Positions 53,484 through 61,495 of a stretch of DNA of 64,000 nucleotides are shown here, in pieces. The DNA is taken from assembly GCA_002483445.1 (NCBI GenBank), contig DLHY01000007.1, positions 214,173 through 278,172 on the forward strand. Direction: 5' to 3'. The notes beneath the pieces were generated by a model. It made no database searches. It was given only the letters and a program-made list of their open reading frames with translations, and was not told the origin of the DNA. The stretch is from Blastocatellia bacterium UBA7656. Lineage in GTDB: Bacteria > Acidobacteriota > Blastocatellia > UBA7656. A program made the translations under genes and the position numbers. Within the stretch, counting starts at the first letter, position 1, and the number at the start of each line of letters is the position of its first letter.

Positions 53484-53919
53484 AGCTTTTCACCTTTCAG
53501 AAAATTTGGAGCGAGATGACTGCTGAACTCAGGCAGGCAGCGGAGACCGACGTGGCCCCCTTCACCGCGATCTCCGCAACCCGCAAGATTTTCAAACCCG
53601 CACGAGCCAACAACCCTTATCAACTCTCGGCTCTTGCGATAAAGCTACGCTCGACGGATTGGCAAATCCTGTGCCAGATGCGCCTACCTGCGCAGGGTAC
53701 GATTAAGTCCTTCATAAACAAGCAGGCAATCGCCAGCCTACCTGCGCAGGTAACAGAATGTGGGATTTGGGAAATTACAAATCACGGCACTTTTTCAAGA
53801 AGACAGAAGTCAGAAGTCAGAAGTCAGAAGTTGACAGGGAACAGGTGACAGGTTACAGAGTCGAAGATTTCCCGCCTGTCACCTGTCACCTGTCACCTGT
53901 TCCCTACTCCGACCCCTGC
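53484..53919. other. 436-bp intergenic region with short palindromes and repeat array
   Basis: A plus-strand open frame of 110 codons exists (53516-53848) but has no ribosome site and runs into repeat DNA, so it is not called. A 13-bp word (CTACCTGCGCAGG) occurs at 53684-53696 and 53738-53750; its core CCTGCGCAGG is a perfect palindrome. The right third is the repeat array at 53801-53906. Confidence 0.6.
53801..53906. repeat. Compound 7-bp array (AGAAGTC then GGTGACA), inverted
   Basis: Four AGAAGTC units are followed by AACAGGTGACAGG, a ~17-bp loop, and four CCTGTCA units. It ends 14 bp before the stop of the pseudokinase-phosphatase gene. Two words from elsewhere in the window (13369 type and 14350 type) are joined here. 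Confidence 0.88.
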
Positions 53920-55707
53920 TCAAGTGATTCGCACGACGATGACTGAGGAATTGTCTTCTCCGCCTGCGGCGTTGGCCGCGACGACGAGTTCTTTTGCGGC
54001 TGCGTTCGGGTCGGGATTGACCATCAGGATGTCGCGTATCTGATCATCGCCTATCATCGAATTCAATCCGTCGCTGCACGACATTATCACGTCGCCGCTC
54101 GTGAGCTTGCGGCGAATGATATCGATTTCGATGTTTTCGTCAGCGCCTATCGAGCGATAGATGACGTTGCGATAAGGATGTATGCGCGCTTCGGCCCTCG
54201 ACAGATTGCCCGTGTTTATCATGCGCTGAACCAGCGAGTGATCTTCCGTGAGTTGCGTGAGACGTTCTCCCGAAAGCAGGTAACAACGACTGTCGCCGAC
54301 GTGGGCTATGGTCAACACGTCGCCTACTATCATGGCGACTGTGACTGTGGCTCCCAATCCGCGCTCTTCCGGGTTGGCCCGCGCATAAGCCAGCACTTCC
54401 TGATTGGCGTGCATGACGGCCATCTTCAAAAGCTCGCTCGTACCCATCTCGTTGCCGTCGGCGATGGCCAACCGCAAGCCGCCGGTCTGAGTCGGCGCAG
54501 CGATTTTTTCTTCCCGCGTGGATTTCAAAGAAGCCGAGATGAGTTTTTCAGTCACAAGCTCGGCGACCGCGCGAACAGTCACGCGGCTTGCGACTTCGCC
54601 CGCAGCTTCTCCGCCCATTCCGTCCGAGACGATGTAAAGCCCTATCTGAGTCTGAACCGATTCGTAGTATTGAGTCAGATTGAGAGCAAGCACGCTGTCT
54701 TCGTTCAACTCGCGCACTAAGCCCACATCAGTGCAATGTCCCGATTGAAGAACTGTCGGCAGGTTCAATGCCATCAGAGATTCGCGCAGTTCGACCACGC
54801 TGCGGAATCTGTCCGCCGGGTCTTCCGAAAGAGCGCGGGAGAGCAATCGCTCGAAGTCGGGCGTGACCGTGGCGACAGGATAGAGGTTCAATCCTTCGCC
54901 GGGGCCGAGGCTTTCGCCCGTGAGCAGAAATTGCAGCAGTGCGCCGATTGAATAAACATCCATTTGATAATCGAAGATCGCGCCCTTTTCGAAAAGCTCA
55001 GGGGCGCTGAATCCGCGACTCGGATAAATCGGCGCGTCATCGACGCGAGTGCCGACCTGACGCGCGCGGTCGAATCCTATCAAGCGGACTCGGCCCTCTA
55101 CATCCAGCACGATTCCATAAGGCTCGAATCCGTTGTACACCCAACCGTGTCGATGGAACTGCTCGGCCAGCGTGCAGAGTTGAACCCCAAGGGCGCGCGC
55201 TTCCTTCTCATCAGCCTGATCCAGATGGCCGAAAGCCTGTCCCTGAATGTGTTCGAAGACTATGTAGCGGGTGTCGCTTTCGATGGCATGTTCGATGGGT
55301 CGGAATATGCCGAAACGCTCGAAAGCGGCTCCGGCGTCTTCGAGGCTGCCCGACACTTTTGCCGATCCGATCCTCGGCCCCTGCCCCGACGCGCCGACGG
55401 GCGAGATTTCCGCCAGCGGGTCATCGTTCATCAGGTATTGCTCTATGACCGTATGAGTGCGGCCCTGCGTATCGGTAGCCGAAGCCGAGTATGCGTTATA
55501 GGTTGGCGCAGTCCACAGGAGCGAATCGACGCGGTAACGATTGCCGATCATGCGGCCCTGGTCGCAGAGGTTTGGCGGTGGAGGAGGGAGCAGAAGGTTC
55601 GACCCGAGGCGAGAGCCGCACACCTGACAGAAACTCGCGCCTGATTCGTTACCGGCGGCTCCGCAGTTGACGCAAACGCCCTCCATATTTCCTAACTGTT
55701 TGCTCAT
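53920..55707 (-). CDS. Zinc ribbon-pseudokinase-PP2C phosphatase fusion
   Basis: 595 aa from MSKQLGN; an ATG seven codons on has AGGAAAT before it and may be the true start. The listed upstream frame is repeat DNA. Residues ~10-35 are a zinc ribbon (CVNCGAAGNESGASFCQVCG). A kinase-like domain follows (~50-325) with no glycine loop, no VAIK lysine, and YNGFEPYGIVL in place of HRDLKPxN and GFDRA in place of DFG; the APE and DVYSIGALL regions remain, so it is a pseudokinase. Residues ~345-595 are PP2C/Stp type with metal-binding NEDSVLAL, SDGMGG, HVGDSRCYLL and EDNSSV. Probably dephosphorylates Ser/Thr residues and pairs with the adjacent kinase. Confidence 0.9.
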   Translation of the reverse strand: MSKQLGNMEGVCVNCGAAGNESGASFCQVCGSRLGSNLLLPPPPPNLCDQGRMIGNRYRVDSLLWTAPTYNAYSASATDTQGRTHTVIEQYLMNDDPLAEISPVGASGQGPRIGSAKVSGSLEDAGAAFERFGIFRPIEHAIESDTRYIVFEHIQGQAFGHLDQADEKEARALGVQLCTLAEQFHRHGWVYNGFEPYGIVLDVEGRVRLIGFDRARQVGTRVDDAPIYPSRGFSAPELFEKGAIFDYQMDVYSIGALLQFLLTGESLGPGEGLNLYPVATVTPDFERLLSRALSEDPADRFRSVVELRESLMALNLPTVLQSGHCTDVGLVRELNEDSVLALNLTQYYESVQTQIGLYIVSDGMGGEAAGEVASRVTVRAVAELVTEKLISASLKSTREEKIAAPTQTGGLRLAIADGNEMGTSELLKMAVMHANQEVLAYARANPEERGLGATVTVAMIVGDVLTIAHVGDSRCYLLSGERLTQLTEDHSLVQRMINTGNLSRAEARIHPYRNVIYRSIGADENIEIDIIRRKLTSGDVIMSCSDGLNSMIGDDQIRDILMVNPDPNAAAKELVVAANAAGGEDNSSVIVVRIT

Positions 55708-55761
55708 AAAAAGGAATTTCAGGATAACACAATGCTGCCGGACTTTGAACTGATCAGAGTA

Positions 55762-55789
55762 ATGAGTGATGAGTGATGAGTGATGAGTA
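55762..55789. repeat. 7-bp GTGATGA array (left arm)
   Basis: GAGTGAT repeated three to four times. Its reverse complement lies at 55884-55917, about 95 bp apart. The pair brackets the small spacer between the kinase and the phosphatase genes. Confidence 0.85.
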
Positions 55790-55883
55790 AAAAGAAAAGC
55801 CGAAGCGAGCGAGTTCAAGATACGCACTTTCACGAGCCAGTTTTTACAATCACCGATTGTAGGAAAAGTATGACGTTCAACTT

Positions 55884-55917
55884 CTACTCATCACTCATCA
55901 CTCATCACTCATCACTT
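55884..55917. repeat. 7-bp TCATCAC array (right arm)
   Basis: Four to five CTCATCA units, ending 4 bp before the stop of the kinase gene (55922-55924). Confidence 0.85.
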
Positions 55918-55921
55918 CCTA

Positions 55922-58129
55922 TCAGGGTCGTCGTCTGAGCAGGGGCCGCCTCGGTCTGATGACAGGCGCGGGCTGATCGGTCTGCGCGCCGGGATCGGGC
56001 GCGGCTTCCTTTCGCGGGTCTCTGTCTATGCGAAGGAAAGCCAGATTAGGCCCGCGTTGAATCACTCTCTGTTCGGTTCCCAGAATTCTGCGGCCTCCGA
56101 ACAAGGCTATCCTGACCGAACTGCCCGGCGTAAACCCGCACTGGTGCCAGCGACCATTTGCTCCCGTGTGTCCGTGATGAACATTAGATGTCGAGCCTGT
56201 GTTCTCATCGCACACAATCCTTATCCCTGCGGCAGGCTGACCGTCCGAATTGGTGACTGCAACGACCAGACAGGTGTTCGAATCCGCCGCTGGCTGATTT
56301 TCCTGACGGGCCGGTTCAGTCGAAGGCGCGGGCGGATTTGTTAGAACCGATTCTGTTGAAACCGGCTTTTCGGGCGCGGCTGGTTTTTCTTCTCCGGGCT
56401 TTTGCTGCGATTCTAATTTTTTCTTTTCAGCTTCGAGCCTCTTTCGCTCCGCTTCGATATTTTCTTTTTCAGCAAGGCTGCCGCCCTCGGCTTTTTTCTG
56501 TAGTTCTTCAAGCTGTCGCTGAAGTTCAGAGAGTTGCTTTTGAGTTGCGGCCAGTTCCTCCTGAGATTTGTTCTGATCCGTCAGCGCAGTTGTGCGAGGC
56601 CCGCGAATGACGAAGTAAGCTGTCGTCGCAAGCGCGAGCAGCAGAATCACCGCAACGGCAGCGGCGATCTTTTTGCCAGCGCGTGATTGCTCGTTTTCAA
56701 CGGCCGCAGGCTTGGGTTGAGTCCGCGCAGCCTGAAGCGAGGAAAACGTCATCGTTCGAAACGAGCCGCTGTCCTGTTTATTCACCGCTACGGTTTGCTT
56801 GATGAGCGCGCCCGATGGGGCAGTCGCCTGAACCTCATGCTTACCCGGAACGAGATGGAGAGTGGCGCGTCCGTCCTCGCCCGCGAGCGCGACGGCTTTC
56901 GAATCCACGAAGATAGTTGCGCCTGCCGGAAGTCCTTCGACCTGAAGCAGGGCGGTTGCGACATCCTCGCCGCTTTGGATGCGGGAGGTGCCTGAATCTA
57001 TGGGCGCAGTGTTTTCTGCTGCGGGCATCGCCACCGTAGGACGGGCTGCCAGAGCCACTTGCAAGTCGGTTCTCAGTCCTTCTTCGAGCGATACGCTGAT
57101 TTTATATTCGCTGTATCCCGACCTCGAAACTCTCACTTCGTGAAGACCAGGCGAGAGATTCTCGATAAAAATTCTTCCCGTCGCCTGATCCGAATTTCCG
57201 CGCAGGAGGCCGTCGACATAAACCTCAGCCGGAGACGGAGCGACGCTCAGAAGGAGGGTTGCGGATTGCCGGGCCAGCGCGCCGCTTGCGCGGATGTCGC
57301 TCACAAGGCTGAGATCGGCCAGCATCTCATCGGCTGTTGCGTAGCGGTTATCCGGCTTCTTCGCGGTGGCCTTGTTGATTATTCGCTCAAGTTCTTCGGA
57401 TATGCCTGTGGAAGCGAGCGACGGGAGAGGCTGGCTCATGTGGAAATCGCGCATCTCGGCCCAGTAAACCGCCGGGTCCGAAGCTTTGGAATCGAAAGGC
57501 AGATGTCCGGCGAGCATTTCATAGAGGACGATGCCTGCGGCATAAATATCCGTGCGTTGATCGATGTCGGTCTCTCCGCGAATTCGTTCGGGAGACATAT
57601 AAGCGGGAGTGCCGAAGCCTTCTCCGGCCACCGTCAGATTCTCTCCGCCGACCATGCGGGCTATTCCGAAATCGAGGACTTTGATTTGAAGCGAATCGCC
57701 CTCCAGGATCATGACGTTATCGGGTTTGAGATCGCGATGGATTATCTGGTTGCGATGGGCGTAGCTCAGCGCGTTGAGAACCTGCGCTATGATCGAGGCG
57801 GCGCGACTGGTTTCAATCGCGCCTTTTTCATGAATCTCTTCGCTGAGGGGTTTGCCCGACAGGAATTCCATCACGAGGTAGTAAGACCCCTGATCTTCGC
57901 CGAAGGTGTGCAGGCGCGGCAGGTTCGCATGATCCAGTCGGGCCATGGCGAGGGCCTCCTGAAAGAATCGCTGTTTTATGGTCGCGCTGCGAGTGTGTTT
58001 TCGGTGAAGCTCTTTGATAGCGACTATTCGACCCGGAGTGTTTATGTCTTCAGCCTTGAAGACTGAGCCGAAGCCCCCGCTGCCCAGATAATCGATGATG
58101 CGATAATTGCCTATCTGTCTGCCAGCCAT
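55922..58129 (-). CDS. Membrane Ser/Thr protein kinase with PEGA domains
   Basis: 735 aa from MAGRQIGNYR, with GGAGCGCAGGT upstream. The kinase domain (~8-270) has all motifs: GSGGFGSVFK loop, VAIKELH (Lys39), HRDLKPDN, DFGIARM and SPERIRG. Two PEGA modules follow (~295-360 and ~390-450, for example APSPAEVYVDGLLRG). A single transmembrane helix is next (~505-528), then a charged coiled coil and a C-terminal beta domain. The kinase faces the cytoplasm and the C-terminal part the periplasm. The downstream gene encodes a PP2C phosphatase, its likely opposing enzyme. Confidence 0.94.
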   Translation of the reverse strand: MAGRQIGNYRIIDYLGSGGFGSVFKAEDINTPGRIVAIKELHRKHTRSATIKQRFFQEALAMARLDHANLPRLHTFGEDQGSYYLVMEFLSGKPLSEEIHEKGAIETSRAASIIAQVLNALSYAHRNQIIHRDLKPDNVMILEGDSLQIKVLDFGIARMVGGENLTVAGEGFGTPAYMSPERIRGETDIDQRTDIYAAGIVLYEMLAGHLPFDSKASDPAVYWAEMRDFHMSQPLPSLASTGISEELERIINKATAKKPDNRYATADEMLADLSLVSDIRASGALARQSATLLLSVAPSPAEVYVDGLLRGNSDQATGRIFIENLSPGLHEVRVSRSGYSEYKISVSLEEGLRTDLQVALAARPTVAMPAAENTAPIDSGTSRIQSGEDVATALLQVEGLPAGATIFVDSKAVALAGEDGRATLHLVPGKHEVQATAPSGALIKQTVAVNKQDSGSFRTMTFSSLQAARTQPKPAAVENEQSRAGKKIAAAVAVILLLALATTAYFVIRGPRTTALTDQNKSQEELAATQKQLSELQRQLEELQKKAEGGSLAEKENIEAERKRLEAEKKKLESQQKPGEEKPAAPEKPVSTESVLTNPPAPSTEPARQENQPAADSNTCLVVAVTNSDGQPAAGIRIVCDENTGSTSNVHHGHTGANGRWHQCGFTPGSSVRIALFGGRRILGTEQRVIQRGPNLAFLRIDRDPRKEAAPDPGAQTDQPAPVIRPRRPLLRRRP

Positions 58130-58440
58130 ACCTGCGCTCCTGTCTGGAAAATTATGAGTGCGGGTTGAACAAGTCGGGGGGGGCTTTATGCTCTGAAAGG
58201 CCCGGTCGCCATTGTCACACACCCACTTACCTCAGTCAATACACACGTCCGACGAACATAAGACGCCGCCTGTCAACCTCAAGGCCGGATTTATTCCGCT
58301 CCGGCCTTGCCAGGTTCGCGCCAGTTGTGCAAATGTTAAGGCACCGACTTGCTCAGCCGCATCACAAACCAGTCCCCCATGAAGCGAGCCGGACGGTTTG
58401 TCCCCGAAATTCAGAATCAACTACTCGACGAGGTATCGCC
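58130..58440. other. 311-bp divergent region between kinase and PilZ gene
   Basis: Promoters for both genes should lie here. A plus-strand frame that runs into the PilZ gene has no ribosome site before its internal ATG. No repeat array and no certain operator were seen. Confidence 0.5.
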
Positions 58441-58782
58441 ATGAAAACTTCCGCGCAACTGGAACGACGCCGTTTCGAGCGCGCGCCTCTCACGGCGACA
58501 GTTGAATATGAACTGACCAACAGCAGCAGCGGCCCGTCCCGAGTCCGTCGCAGTATGGCCAACATCAGCCTCGGCGGTTTGTTCATCAGCACCGAAGAGC
58601 AGATACGCGCAGGCACGCGAATGGTCGTTCGATTCGAGCTTCCCAACCGTCATCGCGTGATAGCCGTCTCGCGCGTGTGCTACCTGAAAAAAGGCCAGGG
58701 GCTTGGCGTTGAGTTCCTCACCCTGGACGACGAAGATCGCGACGAAATCCAGTCTTACATTCTTGCGATGAAAGCAAAGTAA
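58441..58782 (+). CDS. PilZ domain protein (cyclic di-GMP receptor)
   Basis: 113 aa, CGAGGTATCGCC before the ATG. It is a single PilZ domain with the cyclic di-GMP contact motif RRRFERAP near the start and NISLGGLFI about 50 residues later. Such small proteins bind cyclic di-GMP and change the activity of a partner involved in motility, secretion or polysaccharide formation. The partner is not known; it is beside a Ser/Thr kinase and upstream of an envelope gene set. About 185 bp follow before the next gene. Confidence 0.92.
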   Translation: MKTSAQLERRRFERAPLTATVEYELTNSSSGPSRVRRSMANISLGGLFISTEEQIRAGTRMVVRFELPNRHRVIAVSRVCYLKKGQGLGVEFLTLDDEDRDEIQSYILAMKAK

Positions 58783-58815
58783 GGGTTCTCGCTTTGAGCG
58801 GTCTGTCGATAGGAT

Positions 58816-58843
58816 TTGTAATGGTACTGCCCTGTGCTATAAT
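58816..58843 (+). promoter_or_regulatory. Sigma-70 promoter of the SPOR-amidase-actin operon
   Basis: TTGTAA at 58816-58821, 16-bp spacer, then TATAAT at 58838-58843 with a TGC extension. Lies ~127 bp before the SPOR gene. Confidence 0.6.
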
Positions 58844-58969
58844 TCTGACCGTTCAGCTTCTGCCCCAACGACGCAACTGCCCCGCTAATTCGAAAATTGA
58901 TAATCGGCAGGCAGCCTTCTTCAGGCGAATTCTTTTACCCATGGAGTCGCAGGCAGGGCTTATCAGCTT

Positions 58970-60073
58970 ATGCAGGTCGAGACAGCAAAAACAGTTTGCC
59001 CTTTGTGCCGTCAGGCAGCAGCGAACGGGTCAGTAGCGACGCGATTGTGCGCGTCGTGCCGGTCGCTCATTCACGTCATCCTTCCCGCAAGACAATTTGC
59101 GCCTCGGCCCTCAATCGATTCCGTAGTCGCAGTCGAAGCGCCTGATATGAGCTTCGCAAATCTGCACACGGAAGAAGAGCCGGATTATCTCAACACTCAG
59201 CCGCTCGACGAAACCTCGCGCACAGAGGCGCAACCGGAATCGGATGAGGAGGTGGTTTTTACATTCGACGCGGAGCCGCCGCAGCGATCTTACGAGATGC
59301 CGCAGCATCAGTGGTTTTCTCAGTCGCAGCCGCTCGAAGTCCCCGAAGCGTACATTCAGGCGGGCGCAAACTCGCAGCCGCTCACGGAGCATCCCGCCCC
59401 TGCCGCAGTCGAGCAGTCGGCGGCGACTTCGTTCGGCCAGGAAAGCGGATCTCTGGCCAGCACATCGGCTGACCCGTGGGCCGATCCGCTTCCCGCGTGG
59501 GAGACTTCACGCAACGAATGGCCGGTGCTGATGCAAGCTCCGAAACCGACTACACTTTCGAAGCTGAAAATCCCTGTCGCTATCCTGCTGCTCGTGGCCA
59601 GCCTCGCAGCCCTTTTCTTCGTGGTCATTCTTCCTCTGATGAAATCGAATGCGCCGGAGCCGACTCCGAGCGTCGTCAAGCCGACTGAGACGAAGCCGAG
59701 CGCGCCGCCTGCCGCTCCTCCGACTTCGGCTCAGACTGAAACGGCTCAACCCAGCGCGCCGCCCGCAGTTTCTCAGCCTGCGACTTCACCGACGGCGGAA
59801 GATTTGAAGGAGGGAACGATCACCCTGCAGGTGATGTCGTCGCCCAACGAAGCCGAGGCGAAAGGGATGGCTGACAAACTCACGCGCGCAGGCATAGCGG
59901 CTTACGTCATCGCCGCCGAAATAAAAGGCAAAGGCCGATGGTACAGAGTCAGAGCGGGCCGCTTCAGCACACGCGAGGAAGCTCAACGATACGCCGAGCA
60001 GTCGAAGGCGCGCGCGCGCGCCGCCGGCGTGAAGCTGGACACTATGATTCCGGTCGATTACGAAAAGCCATGA
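58970..60073 (+). CDS. Zinc-ribbon, membrane-spanning SPOR-domain protein
   Basis: 367 aa. The N-terminus has CPLC then CASC, a four-cysteine zinc ribbon on the cytoplasmic side. A long acidic, Pro-Ser-rich linker follows (~55-190), then one transmembrane helix at ~200-225 (KIPVAILLLVASLAALFFVV), a proline-rich periplasmic spacer (~230-280) and a SPOR domain (~285-360, ITLQVMSSPNEAEAKGM, then WYRVRAGRFSTREEAQRYAE). SPOR domains bind denuded peptidoglycan at division sites, so a septal role is likely. The amidase gene follows 72 bp on. The ribosome site (AGGG) is weak. Confidence 0.88.
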   Translation: MQVETAKTVCPLCRQAAANGSVATRLCASCRSLIHVILPARQFAPRPSIDSVVAVEAPDMSFANLHTEEEPDYLNTQPLDETSRTEAQPESDEEVVFTFDAEPPQRSYEMPQHQWFSQSQPLEVPEAYIQAGANSQPLTEHPAPAAVEQSAATSFGQESGSLASTSADPWADPLPAWETSRNEWPVLMQAPKPTTLSKLKIPVAILLLVASLAALFFVVILPLMKSNAPEPTPSVVKPTETKPSAPPAAPPTSAQTETAQPSAPPAVSQPATSPTAEDLKEGTITLQVMSSPNEAEAKGMADKLTRAGIAAYVIAAEIKGKGRWYRVRAGRFSTREEAQRYAEQSKARARAAGVKLDTMIPVDYEKP

Positions 60074-60127
60074 TTGAGAAACTGAAAACTGAAAACTGAA
60101 AACTGAAAACTGAAAACTGAAAACTGT
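60074..60127. repeat. 7-bp ACTGAAA tandem array
   Basis: Seven ACTGAAA units directly after the SPOR stop codon; no inverted arm. It separates the SPOR gene from the amidase gene. Confidence 0.92.
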
Positions 60128-60145
60128 TTGCCAGAGGATCAGACA

Positions 60146-61483
60146 TTGGAGACGAATTTCAAAATTCAGGATGAGCGATACGCAAAGATGGTCGATCAGT
60201 ATTCGCGTTATATCAAATCGCCCGTGCTGCGATTGAAGTTTCTCCAGAGCGCGCTCAAAACGGATGCGCCGCAAAAATGGGCTTGGCGAATTCCCTTCTT
60301 AGGGTCGATTCCTGAAAGAGCGAGGCTCGTGCTTGAGCTTTCGAAAGTTCTTCCGCCCGATCAGCCCGCGCCTTTTTCTTTCCGCCTCGCCTCCATCGTC
60401 TGGCGGCTTCGATACGTCGCTTATGCGCTGTGCATGGCAATGATCCTCTCCATTGGCGCGGGACTTGTCTACGTCACGTCGAAAATCATCGGCAGATTCT
60501 CTGCCGCGACTGAGGCGAAAGAAGCTCTGCATCAACCCGACGCAGACGCTCCCGCACAGGGAGAGGCGGTCGCAAGCATAGGCTCGGAAGCGGGACTCAC
60601 GCTCGATAAAGTATGGCTGGCCGAAGAAGGCGAAGGCTATGAGTTTTACAGCAACGGCGCGCGCATACTGACCGAATACCAGACCGATGGCGCGGAGCGA
60701 AGTTTTTATCGCTTCGATATGGAAGCCAATTCTTCCGACCAGATTATGACTCGCCCGGTCGGTATCATTTACCACCTGTCGGAAGGCGACCTGCTGCCCT
60801 TCGATGACCGCTACAACTCATCGCTTCGAGGCAGGTCGAAATCTCTGCTCGAATACGCGCGCGATCACAGGCTTTACAATTATGTGATAGACCGCTTCGG
60901 GCGAACCTATCGCATAGTGCGCGACGAGCAGACGGCCAATCACGCGGGCAATTCCGTTTGGAGCGACAGCCATAATCTTTATGTGAATCTGAGTCCGAGC
61001 TTCATAGGCATCTGCTTCGAGGGGAGGTCGGACAGAAAAAAAACAGTCGGGCCTGATGGAATCAACGAGGCTCAGATTTATGCCGCGCGCGTGCTGACTG
61101 CGGTGATGAGATCGAAATACAGAATAGAAGACGCCAACTGCGTCACACACGGGCTGGTATCGGTCAACCCTGCGAACAAGCTGATGGGCTATCACACGGA
61201 CTGGGTGGCCGGATTTCCATTCGAGGCGCTGGGACTCGCGAACAAATACAATCATGAGCTACTAGCAGTCTCGCGATTCGGATTCAACTACGATCAGACG
61301 TACATCAGCGCGGCGGGCGGCAGGAGATGGGCGGGGCTTGAAAAAGCCGACGCTGCGCTCAAGGAATCTTCCCGCCGCGACTCTCTTGCAGCCGAACGCG
61401 GGCGGGCGGAGCGATGGGAAATTTATCAACGCGCTTACTCGAAACAACACGCTCTGGATGAAGCCAGAGCTAAGAGCGAATGA
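60146..61483 (+). CDS. Membrane-anchored N-acetylmuramoyl-L-alanine amidase (Amidase_2 type)
   Basis: 445 aa from a TTG with AGAGGATCAGACA before it; no ATG is available before residue 15. A cytoplasmic N-terminus of ~90 residues is followed by one helix (~95-118). The periplasmic part (~190-400) has the Amidase_2 fold: GIIYHLSEGD (zinc His), ANHAGNSVW, IGICFEGRSD, then VTHGLVSVNPANKLMGYHTD with the second zinc His. It cleaves the bond between muramic acid and the peptide stem. Length and membrane anchor are atypical, and the tail is charged helical. The HU-actin gene follows by 12 bp. Confidence 0.85.
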   Translation: METNFKIQDERYAKMVDQYSRYIKSPVLRLKFLQSALKTDAPQKWAWRIPFLGSIPERARLVLELSKVLPPDQPAPFSFRLASIVWRLRYVAYALCMAMILSIGAGLVYVTSKIIGRFSAATEAKEALHQPDADAPAQGEAVASIGSEAGLTLDKVWLAEEGEGYEFYSNGARILTEYQTDGAERSFYRFDMEANSSDQIMTRPVGIIYHLSEGDLLPFDDRYNSSLRGRSKSLLEYARDHRLYNYVIDRFGRTYRIVRDEQTANHAGNSVWSDSHNLYVNLSPSFIGICFEGRSDRKKTVGPDGINEAQIYAARVLTAVMRSKYRIEDANCVTHGLVSVNPANKLMGYHTDWVAGFPFEALGLANKYNHELLAVSRFGFNYDQTYISAAGGRRWAGLEKADAALKESSRRDSLAAERGRAERWEIYQRAYSKQHALDEARAKSE

Positions 61484-61495
61484 CGCGCTTCAGTT

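Noticed and set aside
53516..53848. Open frame of 110 codons on the plus strand
   Set aside because: No ribosome site, unusual composition, and its 3' part is the AGAAGTC word array.
6638..60127. Word arrays considered as CRISPR arrays
   Set aside because: Units are 7-9 bp with no spacers and no cas genes; pairs are inverted rather than direct with unique spacers.
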